10,873 nt of DNA, from NCBI GenBank assembly GCA_018303515.1, contig JAGVXZ010000008.1:1-10873 (forward strand), in the 5' to 3' direction. The DNA is from Candidatus Woesearchaeota archaeon. Lineage in GTDB: Archaea; Nanobdellota; Nanobdellia; SCGC-AAA011-G17; GW2011-AR18. Made by a program: the position numbers and the translations under genes. Under the pieces are notes generated by a model. It did no database searches. It saw only the letters and a list, made by a program, of their open reading frames with translations, and was not told the DNA's origin. Positions 6,762-10,873 of the stretch are shown one piece after another. Within the stretch, counting starts at the first letter, position 1; every line of letters starts with the position of its first letter.

Positions 6762-7157
6762 ATGAATCTAGAAAGAAAAGCTGTTGTGGCTTTAGTAAAT
6801 TATGATGGAAACATTCTTTTAGGAAAAAAGTTAGATGGAGCAGAAGGATTTTTGAGCGGAAAGTGGAATATTCCTGGAGAGACCTTAGAAAATGGAGAAA
6901 CTGATGAAGAAGGATTAAAAAGGGGAATTATGGAAGAAGCAGGAATAGAAATTAATGTCTTGAAATATTTAGCATCCCATCGAACGCCCAAACAGACATT
7001 AGTTAAATGGTATGAATGCCAAGCATTAACTTATGACATTAGAGCTGGAAGCGATTTAAGTGAAGTGAGATGGGTGCCTAAAAATGAAGTTATGGAAATG
7101 TGCCACGACAGAACTAAAGCTTTGTGGCCACAACAGATTCAAGAATATTTTAGATAG
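6762..7157 (+). CDS. Nudix hydrolase-fold protein with degenerate Nudix box
   Basis: A 131-residue single-domain Nudix protein. Nudix enzymes cleave nucleoside diphosphates linked to other groups, using Mg bound by the box GX5EX7REUXEEXGU. Here the fold signatures are clear (KAVVALVNYDGNILLGKK, SGKWNIPGE, SEVRWVPKNEV), and the box is PGETLENGETDEEGLKRGIM then EEAGIEI. Glu46, Arg54, Glu58, Glu59 and Gly61 are kept. The first box glycine is Glu40 and the Glu after Arg54 is Gly55. In MutT the equivalent Glu is a metal ligand and proposed catalytic residue, so activity may be altered. The gene sits between two 38-bp direct repeats in the accessory island and has its own TATA box. Substrate unknown; a nucleotide clean-up or sugar-nucleotide role is possible. 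Confidence 0.85.
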   Translation: MNLERKAVVALVNYDGNILLGKKLDGAEGFLSGKWNIPGETLENGETDEEGLKRGIMEEAGIEINVLKYLASHRTPKQTLVKWYECQALTYDIRAGSDLSEVRWVPKNEVMEMCHDRTKALWPQQIQEYFR

Positions 7158-7167
7158 CAAAACCCAA

Positions 7168-7205
7168 GTAATATTTCTACTAACGTCAGGGATAAAAGAA
7201 GTTTT
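7168..7205 (+). repeat. 38-bp direct repeat, copy 2 (right of Nudix gene)
   Basis: Second copy, starting 10 bp after the Nudix stop codon, 36 of 38 identical to 6644-6681. Its centre reads CTAACGTCAGGG, so the TAACGTTA palindrome of copy 1 is lost. Both copies run into a hairpin beginning GTTTT. Confidence 0.9.
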
Positions 7206-7274
7206 TCTGGAACGAAGCGGAAGAACATTAAATCGCAGAGTTATTTCAGTGCCGATGCTTTAGGGACTGACGTA
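7182..7274 (+). repeat. Hairpin-bounded non-coding element between Nudix and toxin genes
   Basis: CTAACGTCAG (7180-7189) pairs with CTGACGTAG (7266-7274) with one bulged A, enclosing about 75 bp. Inside is a 9-bp stem with wobbles, GTTTTTCTG (7201-7209) with CGGAAGAAC (7218-7226), with loop GAACGAAG. No open reading frame is present. It could be a decayed cassette end or recombination site, or a small structured RNA. The rest of the gap, 7275-7341, shows nothing recognisable. Confidence 0.4.
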
Positions 7275-7341
7275 GTTTTTGATTACTCTCGTTTATAAAA
7301 TTACTGGCAAAGCCAGACTAGAATTTAGGGGGACAATTTTG

Positions 7342-7596
7342 TTAATAGACTCTTTCTCTTTTATCAACTTTTACAACAACAATTCTTTTTTCTTCATGAT
7401 TTACTCTGTAAAGTGCACGATAGTCTCCAACTCTTATCCTGAATGTTGGATCATTATAGCCCTGCATTCTCTTAGAATCATGAGGGACTGGATTAACTTT
7501 AAGTTCTTCAAGTTTCTTTACAATCCTGTCAAAAAGAATCTTTTCGCATTTTCTGAGAAACTTATCAACCTGCTTATCCAGCGCTATTTCGAACAT
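7342..7596 (-). CDS. relE: RelE/ParE-superfamily mRNA-interferase toxin
   Basis: The 84-residue basic protein has the archaeal RelE layout: N-terminal helices (FEIALDKQVDKFLRKCEKIL, KKLEELKVNP), the loop PVPHDSKRMQGYNDPTFRI, then the beta sheet FRIRVGDYRALYRVNHEEKR and IVVVKVDKRERVY. Arginines at 53, 55, 60, 64, 80 and 82 line the expected active face; RelE toxins use basic residues to cut mRNA in the ribosomal A site. The full family length is present with no frameshift, so it is probably functional. The ATG overlaps the end of the upstream antitoxin gene by 23 nt, the classical antitoxin-first order. In the island this pair could stabilise neighbouring DNA against loss. The symbol reflects the family, not a proven orthologue. 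Confidence 0.88.
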   Translation of the reverse strand: MFEIALDKQVDKFLRKCEKILFDRIVKKLEELKVNPVPHDSKRMQGYNDPTFRIRVGDYRALYRVNHEEKRIVVVKVDKRERVY

Positions 7597-7777
7597 TCTT
7601 AAGTTCCTCTAAGGAAGTTAGTTTTCCAGCTTTTTCATTTACAATGCTTTCGTCAAGAAGTTTTTTTTCTTCGGCTGTTAGGATTGTATCTGCATCTACC
7701 ATGTGGGCTTTTATATAGTGTAATTCCTCTTTAATACTCTTGAGTTCATCTATGATTTGCTTAGTTTCGGTTGTCAT
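7574..7777 (-). CDS. Antitoxin partner of the RelE-type toxin
   Basis: The 67-residue acidic helical protein lies just upstream of, and overlaps by 23 nt, the RelE-type toxin. The N-terminal half (TKQIIDELKSIKEELHYIKA) is an amphipathic coiled coil probably used for dimerisation. The middle contains DADTILTAEEKKLLDES, and the C-terminal region (NEKAGKLTSLEELKNVRNSA) resembles the toxin-wrapping tail of archaeal RelB-type antitoxins, where the SLEEL(K) stretch is common. There is no obvious DNA-binding ribbon or helix-turn-helix, so autoregulation is uncertain. A TATA box 26 bp before the ATG and no ribosome site point to a leaderless message. Confidence 0.8.
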   Translation of the reverse strand: MTTETKQIIDELKSIKEELHYIKAHMVDADTILTAEEKKLLDESIVNEKAGKLTSLEELKNVRNSAG

Positions 7778-7797
7778 AACTACCTATAAGCAGGGCT

Positions 7798-7808
7798 GAT
7801 TTATATTG
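7798..7808 (-). promoter_or_regulatory. TATA box of the toxin-antitoxin operon
   Basis: CAATATAAATC on the minus strand is centred about 26 bp before the antitoxin ATG at 7777, consistent with a leaderless transcript. Confidence 0.5.
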
Positions 7809-7833
7809 TTTTCGGCTATATTTTAGCTACCAT

Positions 7834-8214
7834 CGTAGGGGAATCTACACTAGAAAAGATGGACGCAAGATAAGGACATTTTATTGTCCTGAACTGAAAA
7901 AGAAAAAAGATGTGCCTTTCTACTTTCGTGAGAGATTGCGGATGAAAGAAAAAATTGGATCAGATGAAGCAAAGAAAATTTATTCTTTGAGAAAGATTAC
8001 TGTTGAGCCAAACTTTGGAAACATAAAACAAAATCTAGGATTTAGAGAATTTATCTTACGCGGACTAGAAAAGGTGAAAATTGAGATGAATTTAGTATCC
8101 ATTGCACATAATTTACAAAAAATTCACAAGATGAAAAGAGAAAATAAAAGAGATTTGACAAAAAATATTCAATATTGCTTTTCTTTGAGAGGATTAGTTA
8201 GATTTTGTATTTAA
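7834..8214 (+). pseudogene. IS1182-like transposase, C-terminal remnant
   Basis: The frame ending at 8214 encodes the C-terminal portion of a DDE transposase of IS1182 type. Recognisable are RRGIYTRKDGRKIRTFYCPE, FYFRERLRMKEKIGSDEAKK, then the family signature RKITVEPNFGNIKQNLGFRE followed by FILRGLEKVK and LVSIAHNLQKIHKMK. The Glu of TVEPNFG is the last acidic catalytic residue in this family. The N-terminal two thirds, including the two catalytic Asp residues, are absent. The frame stays open upstream, but the homology fades near 7834 with no start codon that would make a full protein, so this is a broken copy. No clear IS ends flank it. It lies just left of the leading edge of the MFS unit and may have removed an earlier junction site there. 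Confidence 0.82.
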
Positions 8215-8232
8215 TTATGAGACGGCTTCCCT

Positions 8233-8241
8233 TGTTATACG
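8233..8241 (+). repeat. Leading edge of the MFS unit (outer inverted repeat, left)
   Basis: TGTTATACG, a perfect 9-bp inverted match to CGTATAACA at 9612-9620 on the far side of the MFS gene. If the unit is an integron-like cassette, this is its R' leading edge. The variant (GTTATAC) departs from GTTRRRY at one position. Confidence 0.7.
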
Positions 8242-8271
8242 TTTTTTCTGTAAGAAAAAATGCCGAAGGCA
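8242..8271 (+). repeat. Two small hairpins after the MFS unit leading edge
   Basis: TTTTTTC-TGTAA-GAAAAAA (8242-8260) is followed immediately by TGCC-GAA-GGCA (8261-8271). They separate the outer terminal repeat from the next nested inverted repeat on this side only; on the right side the two repeats are directly adjacent. Confidence 0.6.
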
Positions 8272-8345
8272 CAGTAATTTTAAGGGGCGTTCCTATTAAA
8301 TGAGCGAATGCGATACATCAAGAATAATATTCAAGGGGCTTGGGC
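8272..8345 (+). repeat. Nested inverted repeats left of the MFS gene
   Basis: CAGTAATTTTAAGGGGC (8272-8288) pairs with 9595-9611 at 15 of 17 positions. AAGGGGCTTGGGC (8333-8345) pairs perfectly over 13 bp with GCCCAAGCCCCTT (9572-9584). No gene lies between them, and the MFS stop codon is 8 bp further on. Confidence 0.75.
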
Positions 8346-8352
8346 GTTAAAT

Positions 8353-9528
8353 TTAAAGAGCTTTATTTTTATGTAAGAAAAGCAAAGAGATAATTCCAAG
8401 AATTACAAAAATGCTTCCAGAAGTTAATAATGCCAATTGCAAAGAATATATATCTGTTATCCAACCAATAAATGGACCAATTATTGCAAAAACTAATCTT
8501 CCAAATAAGTTTTTTACTGATAAAACAGTTGCTCTCATGTTTGATGAAATGATTTTATTCACATAGTCTTTTAGAATAGGTCCGCTAATTCCCCTTACAA
8601 AATAGAATAGAATAATGAAACTTATTGCCCATAATGAACTAAATATTCCTAAAAGCATATATCCTATAAATGAAATGAAAATAAGCGAAATTAATGATTT
8701 TTTTCTTCCAAAGAAAAATTCTATTTTATGTGCATATAATGAGAATATCCCAACTGATAAATTTAATATTCCCCAAGCAATTCCAAAATATGCTAGAGGT
8801 AATCCAACAAATTGAAAATATGGTTGGATAAACCAAACCATTGTTAAAGTTGATGCTCCAATAAATCCAGAATAAAAAATCAACCACTTAATTTCTCCAT
8901 TATGATGAATAGAATATTTAACAATTTTGATTATTTCTTTTATTGGTCCTTCTTCATTTTCATATTTTTGCCTTTTGGGTTCTATTAATGTAAATGCTAA
9001 GGGAATTGTAAATAGCATTAAAATTGTTTCTATGTAAAAAGGAGTTCTTAAGCTAATCAGAGCAACGAAACCACCTAAAAAACTTGCAATTGCTTCGGAG
9101 AAATTTCCAACTGACAGCATCCTACCTTCAATTTTTTTGTAATCTTTTTCTTTTTTGGATTGAATTAAACTATCATAAATTATTGCAGAATCAGTTCCAG
9201 ATAGAAAACTTGAACCTAATCCTAAAGTTAATTCAGCAATTAAAAAACCCCAAAATCCATATGAAAAAGAGTAAATACTAAATCCTAAAAATCCTAAAAT
9301 GCAACCAATAACAATTGTGGTTTTTCTTCCAATTACATCAGAAAAATAACCTGATGGAATTTCAAATAAAATTATTCCTATTGAAAAAATTGATTGAAGT
9401 AAAAGAACTTCTTTCATAGATAAGCCATTTTCCTGAAAGAACAAAACAATAATTGGCATTATTAACATAAACCAACGAAGTGCTTTGATTACATACAATT
9501 TCCAAATATTGGATTCAATATTGCTCAT
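8353..9528 (-). CDS. Major facilitator superfamily transporter
   Basis: The 391-residue protein has about 12 hydrophobic helices in two halves of six, split by a charged central loop near 184-200 (EPKRQKYENEEGPIKEI). The loop between helices 2 and 3 carries the MFS motif A, GYFSDVIGRKT (60-70), and the equivalent second-half loop is HKIEFFFGRKKS (267-278). The helix-4 region, AELTLGLGSSFLSGTDSAII, is typical of drug/metabolite exporter-like MFS proteins with a loaded Asp113. It is full length without disruption, so probably functional. The substrate cannot be predicted. The gene stands alone, is enclosed by three nested inverted repeats, and has a TATA box 26 bp before its ATG. This fits a self-contained mobile unit. 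Confidence 0.88.
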   Translation of the reverse strand: MSNIESNIWKLYVIKALRWFMLIMPIIVLFFQENGLSMKEVLLLQSIFSIGIILFEIPSGYFSDVIGRKTTIVIGCILGFLGFSIYSFSYGFWGFLIAELTLGLGSSFLSGTDSAIIYDSLIQSKKEKDYKKIEGRMLSVGNFSEAIASFLGGFVALISLRTPFYIETILMLFTIPLAFTLIEPKRQKYENEEGPIKEIIKIVKYSIHHNGEIKWLIFYSGFIGASTLTMVWFIQPYFQFVGLPLAYFGIAWGILNLSVGIFSLYAHKIEFFFGRKKSLISLIFISFIGYMLLGIFSSLWAISFIILFYFVRGISGPILKDYVNKIISSNMRATVLSVKNLFGRLVFAIIGPFIGWITDIYSLQLALLTSGSIFVILGIISLLFLHKNKAL

Positions 9529-9549
9529 AATAATTTATAAAATATAATT

Positions 9550-9560
9550 TAATTATAAAG
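9550..9560 (-). promoter_or_regulatory. TATA box of the MFS gene
   Basis: CTTTATAATTA on the minus strand is centred about 26 bp before the ATG at 9528, a leaderless arrangement. It lies inside the terminal repeats, so the unit carries its own promoter. Confidence 0.45.
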
Positions 9561-9571
9561 TTTGCCATAAA

Positions 9572-9611
9572 GCCCAAGCCCCTTTCTTTTTTTAGTCCCT
9601 TAAAATTATTG
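9572..9611 (+). repeat. Nested inverted repeats right of the MFS gene
   Basis: GCCCAAGCCCCTT (9572-9584) and GTCCCTTAAAATTATTG (9595-9611) are the partners of 8333-8345 and 8272-8288. The second one abuts the outer repeat CGTATAACA with no gap. Confidence 0.75.
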
Positions 9612-9697
9612 CGTATAACATCGCGATTAACAGAAGTTCGCCGCAGGCGAATTTGGGGAAATTTCGCAGGAATTTCCCTGTTAATCGCTGTTAGGCG
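9612..9697 (+). other. attC-like imperfect palindrome at the junction of two gene units
   Basis: Order: CGTATAACA (9612-9620), a TC bulge (9621-9622), GCGATTAACAG (9623-9633), a variable centre, CTGTTAATCGC (9678-9688), TGTTAGGCG (9689-9697). The inner arms are a perfect 11-bp inverted repeat; the outer arms pair at 7 of 9 positions. The centre forms two GCA-triloop hairpins: TTCGCC-GCA-GGCGAA (9637-9651), and a 10-bp stem at 9656-9678. Integron attC sites have this outline: R'' RYYYAAC, L'', variable tip, L', R' GTTRRRY, with unpaired bases setting strand polarity. GTTAGGC fits R' exactly; GTATAAC fits R'' except at one position. The two imperfect outer pairs become perfect if each unit's ends are joined to themselves, as in cassette circles. 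Confidence 0.6.
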
Positions 9698-9698
9698 T
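9689..9698 (+). repeat. Leading edge of the HELILSH unit (outer inverted repeat, left)
   Basis: TGTTAGGCGT, a perfect 10-bp inverted match to ACGCCTAACA at 10522-10531. A second nested pair lies inside: AGTTGCGAGGCAGCAC (9751-9766) with GTGCTGCCGAGCAATT (10506-10521), 13 of 16 matching. A third pair, TGCGCA at 9791-9796 and 10481-10486, lies immediately outside the gene's stop codon and promoter. Confidence 0.75.
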
Positions 9699-9714
9699 CC
9701 TGAACGAAGTGAAA

Positions 9715-9750
9715 GCCCGCAGGGCGTGGCAAAATTACGAAGTAATTTTG
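9715..9750 (+). repeat. Two triloop hairpins after the leading edge of the HELILSH unit
   Basis: GCCC-GCA-GGGC (9715-9725), then a perfect 9-bp stem with GAA loop at 9730-9750 (arms CAAAATTAC and GTAATTTTG). They split the outer and second inverted repeats on the left side only, the same architecture as at the MFS unit. Confidence 0.7.
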
Positions 9751-9796
9751 AGTTGCGAGGCAGCACATTTGGGCGGGATTGAAAATAAGGTGCGCA

Positions 9797-10438
9797 CTAT
9801 TTTCCGTTAGGATTCATTTTAGGATGTTTTTTAACTAAACTAATCCCTCGTCTTATATATTCATCAAAATCCTTTCTTTTAAGAAATGCTATCTTTAACT
9901 TGTTTTGTATTTCGACTATGTGTGGGTAATTATGATTTGTGTAATATTCTGTATTCCATGACCAAAATTCTTTAACTTCAGGTGTTAGAGAAGTTAAGGC
10001 AAAAGCGGCAATTTCTGCAAGCGCCCAAACTTGGCCATCTCTTAACCCTTCATTTTTATAATGTCTTTTGTAAATTTCAAAATAGTGCGAAAGAATTAAT
10101 TCATGGGCGGTGATTCTTCTCATGAAATAAGGATTCTCTTTCCAATGTCTAACAATTTTTGGTGCAGTTCCCCAATTTGAAATTCCGCCATGAATTACCG
10201 AAACAACACATTCATATTTTGGATAAAACCATTTATAACCAGTTACTCTCTCAATATATTTTGAAAATTTATCATTTATTTCATTCCAAGACTTTTGGTA
10301 AAGTTTTTTGGTTGATTCTAAATAAGGTAGAGAAGTTTTATACAATAAATCAATTTTGGCCAAAGTTTCCTTTGGAAAGCCAAAAGCTTTTGCCATTTTT
10401 CTGTCATATTCCTTGTCAATAATAAATTTGAGTTTCAT
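9797..10438 (-). CDS. Hypothetical protein with an HELILSH (HEx4H) motif
   Basis: I do not recognise this 213-residue soluble protein. There is no signal peptide or membrane segment; it is rich in aromatic and basic residues. The notable motif is ITAHELILSHYFEIY, with His112, Glu113 and His118, followed by the helix GLRDGQVWALAEIAAFAL holding Glu142. This resembles a zinc-peptidase helix pair (HExxH plus a downstream Glu), but the second His is two residues further away than standard, so His-Glu-His may bind metal differently or not at all. WFYPKYECVVSVIHGGISNW is another distinctive block. A TTTAAA element lies 26 bp before the ATG at 10438, suggesting a leaderless transcript. The gene alone fills a unit bounded by inverted repeats; orphan genes of this kind are typical of cassettes. 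Confidence 0.65.
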   Translation of the reverse strand: MKLKFIIDKEYDRKMAKAFGFPKETLAKIDLLYKTSLPYLESTKKLYQKSWNEINDKFSKYIERVTGYKWFYPKYECVVSVIHGGISNWGTAPKIVRHWKENPYFMRRITAHELILSHYFEIYKRHYKNEGLRDGQVWALAEIAAFALTSLTPEVKEFWSWNTEYYTNHNYPHIVEIQNKLKIAFLKRKDFDEYIRRGISLVKKHPKMNPNGK

Positions 10439-10460
10439 ATTCTATATTAATAGAAGGATT

Positions 10461-10470
10461 AGTTTAAAAC
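10461..10470 (-). promoter_or_regulatory. TATA-like element of the HELILSH gene
   Basis: GTTTTAAACT on the minus strand is centred about 26 bp before the ATG at 10438. It lies inside the terminal repeats of the unit. Confidence 0.4.
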
Positions 10471-10480
10471 ATTTTCTTTT

Positions 10481-10542
10481 TGCGCACCCAAATTTAAGGG
10501 TGGGAGTGCTGCCGAGCAATTACGCCTAACAACTATTAATCG
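10481..10542 (+). repeat. Trailing edge of the HELILSH unit and half of an attC-like site
   Basis: TGCGCA, then GTGCTGCCGAGCAATT (10506-10521) and ACGCCTAACA (10522-10531) mirror the unit's left edge. GCCTAAC fits the integron R'' consensus RYYYAAC exactly. It is followed by CTATTAATCG (10533-10542), 9 of 10 identical to CTGTTAATCG (9678-9687) in direct orientation. No matching L' or GTTRRRY follows in the next 180 bp, so the site is incomplete: an array end, a deletion scar, or a target duplication. Confidence 0.6.
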
Positions 10543-10716
10543 AGATAAATATTCGTTTCATAGCCTTAAATGGGATAAAAAGCGAGATTTTATAGGGTTT
10601 TTCTATATAGTAGATTGTCAAGAAATCTTAATTTTTTTGTTCAAAATTCCAGACGCTAATTTTACAGCCAATTTAAAGGTAAAGTTTATTAATAATAAAA
10701 TATTAATTTATCTTGT
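10543..10716. other. Non-coding stretch between the island and the aldolase gene
   Basis: AT-rich sequence with no credible gene. It should hold the aldolase promoter; TTTATTAATAATAAAATATT-like sequence at 10685-10704 is the likely TATA region, but several overlapping candidates prevent a firm choice. Confidence 0.4.
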
Positions 10717-10723
10717 GAGGTGA
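10717..10723 (+). promoter_or_regulatory. Shine-Dalgarno site of the aldolase gene
   Basis: GAGGTGA is a strong match to the archaeal anti-Shine-Dalgarno sequence. It lies 6 nt before the AUA codon at 10730 and 27 nt before the first ATG (10751), which favours the AUA start. Confidence 0.7.
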
Positions 10724-10729
10724 TTTAAA

Positions 10730-10873
10730 ATATTAGTTTCAAGCAAAGTAATGTTGATTAAAGCACAGAGAGAGAGGTATGCTGTACCACACTTTAATAC
10801 TTCAGATCTTGAAATTACTAAAGCAATTCTTGAGGGATGTAATAAATTAAAATCACCAGTTATATTAGGAACT
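10730..10873 (+). CDS. fba: Class II fructose-bisphosphate aldolase, N-terminal part, probable AUA start
   Basis: Partial gene running off the right edge. The 48 visible codons include YAVPHFNTSDLEITKAILEG and KLKSPVILGT, matching the first strand and helix of class II (zinc-dependent) fructose-1,6-bisphosphate aldolases (pattern YAVxxFNxxxLExxxAIxxA then KSPVILG). These enzymes interconvert fructose-1,6-bisphosphate with dihydroxyacetone phosphate and glyceraldehyde-3-phosphate in glycolysis/gluconeogenesis. The first ATG is at 10751, but the seven codons before it encode ILVSSKV, matching the conserved LVS start of the family, and an ideal ribosome site lies 6 nt before the ATA. An in-frame TGA at 10721-10723 excludes an earlier start, and no ATG, GTG or TTG lies in frame between. 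The zinc and catalytic residues are beyond the window. Confidence 0.8.
   Translation, partial: MLVSSKVMLIKAQRERYAVPHFNTSDLEITKAILEGCNKLKSPVILGT

Noticed and set aside
6712..6765. 17-codon leader ORF whose TGA overlaps the Nudix ATG
   Set aside because: The GAGGAG stretch is only about 1 nt from its ATG, and the Nudix TATA box lies within it, so a transcript starting at the Nudix gene would not contain it.
7279..7602. 107-residue plus-strand frame opposite the toxin
   Set aside because: Shadow of the RelE-type toxin, which has clear family sequence and a partner antitoxin.
7834..8214. Intact transposase that could mobilise the island
   Set aside because: Only the C-terminal third is present and both catalytic Asp residues are missing. 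It also has no visible terminal repeats of its own.
8215..8352. Possible tRNA or CRISPR repeat in the GC-rich gap
   Set aside because: No T-arm or anticodon-arm pattern, and no regularly spaced repeats; the structure is explained by inverted repeats of the MFS unit.
9515..9766. 83-residue minus-strand frame across the MFS/HELILSH junction
   Set aside because: Its codons run through the hairpins and inverted repeats of the attC-like site; the translation is repeat-derived and has no family features.

Overview
The window looks like a piece of an AT-rich archaeal genome, most likely a DPANN-type lineage (Pacearchaeota/Woesearchaeota-like). Reasons: an archaeal L1-L10-L12 ribosomal operon whose L12 ends in GLAGLFG, A/T-rich TATA boxes about 26 nt before start codons, strong GGAGG/GAGGTGA ribosome sites, T-tract terminators, a COG1361-type cell-surface protein, and an archaeosortase-family enzyme. 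The lineage is an inference; no rRNA is present.

Layout. (a) 1-3164, cell envelope: on the minus strand, the start of a PP-loop ATPase (asparagine-synthase-like), a secreted COG1361/CARDB-like surface protein with one C-terminal membrane anchor, and an unrecognised multi-spanning membrane protein. Divergent from the last, on the plus strand, is an archaeosortase/exosortase-family protein with the Cys-Arg-His triad. The surface protein is a candidate client of this enzyme. (b) 3105-6446, minus strand: rpl1-rpl10-rpl12, then a coiled-coil protein (COG1340-like) and a DedA/YqaA-type membrane protein joined by a 4-nt overlap. The 3' ends of the DedA and archaeosortase genes overlap tail to tail. 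(c) about 6450-10545, an accessory island between rpl1 and a fructose-bisphosphate aldolase gene: a Nudix protein bracketed by 38-bp direct repeats, a RelE-type toxin-antitoxin pair, an IS1182-like transposase remnant, an MFS transporter, and a hypothetical protein with an HELILSH motif. (d) 10730-end: start of class II fructose-bisphosphate aldolase, apparently using an AUA start codon.

The island is the most interesting part. The MFS gene and the HELILSH gene are each enclosed by their own perfect terminal inverted repeat (TGTTATACG/CGTATAACA and TGTTAGGCGT/ACGCCTAACA) with further nested inverted repeats inside. At the junction lies an 86-bp imperfect palindrome laid out like an integron attC site: R''-like CGTATAACA, an 11-bp L-like stem, a 2-nt bulge, and R'-like TGTTAGGCG matching GTTRRRY. 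Each unit's trailing end complements its own leading end, as expected of integron cassettes. The boundaries are full of short hairpins closed by GNA triloops (GCA, GAA, GGA), a loop type known to be very stable in single-stranded DNA. Four of the island transcription units (Nudix, toxin-antitoxin, MFS, HELILSH) appear to carry their own TATA box and to be leaderless, unlike the ribosomal operon. No integrase is visible, so this is either an archaeal integrase-less cassette cluster (CALIN-like) or a run of TIR/MITE-like gene-carrying elements; the sequence alone does not settle which.
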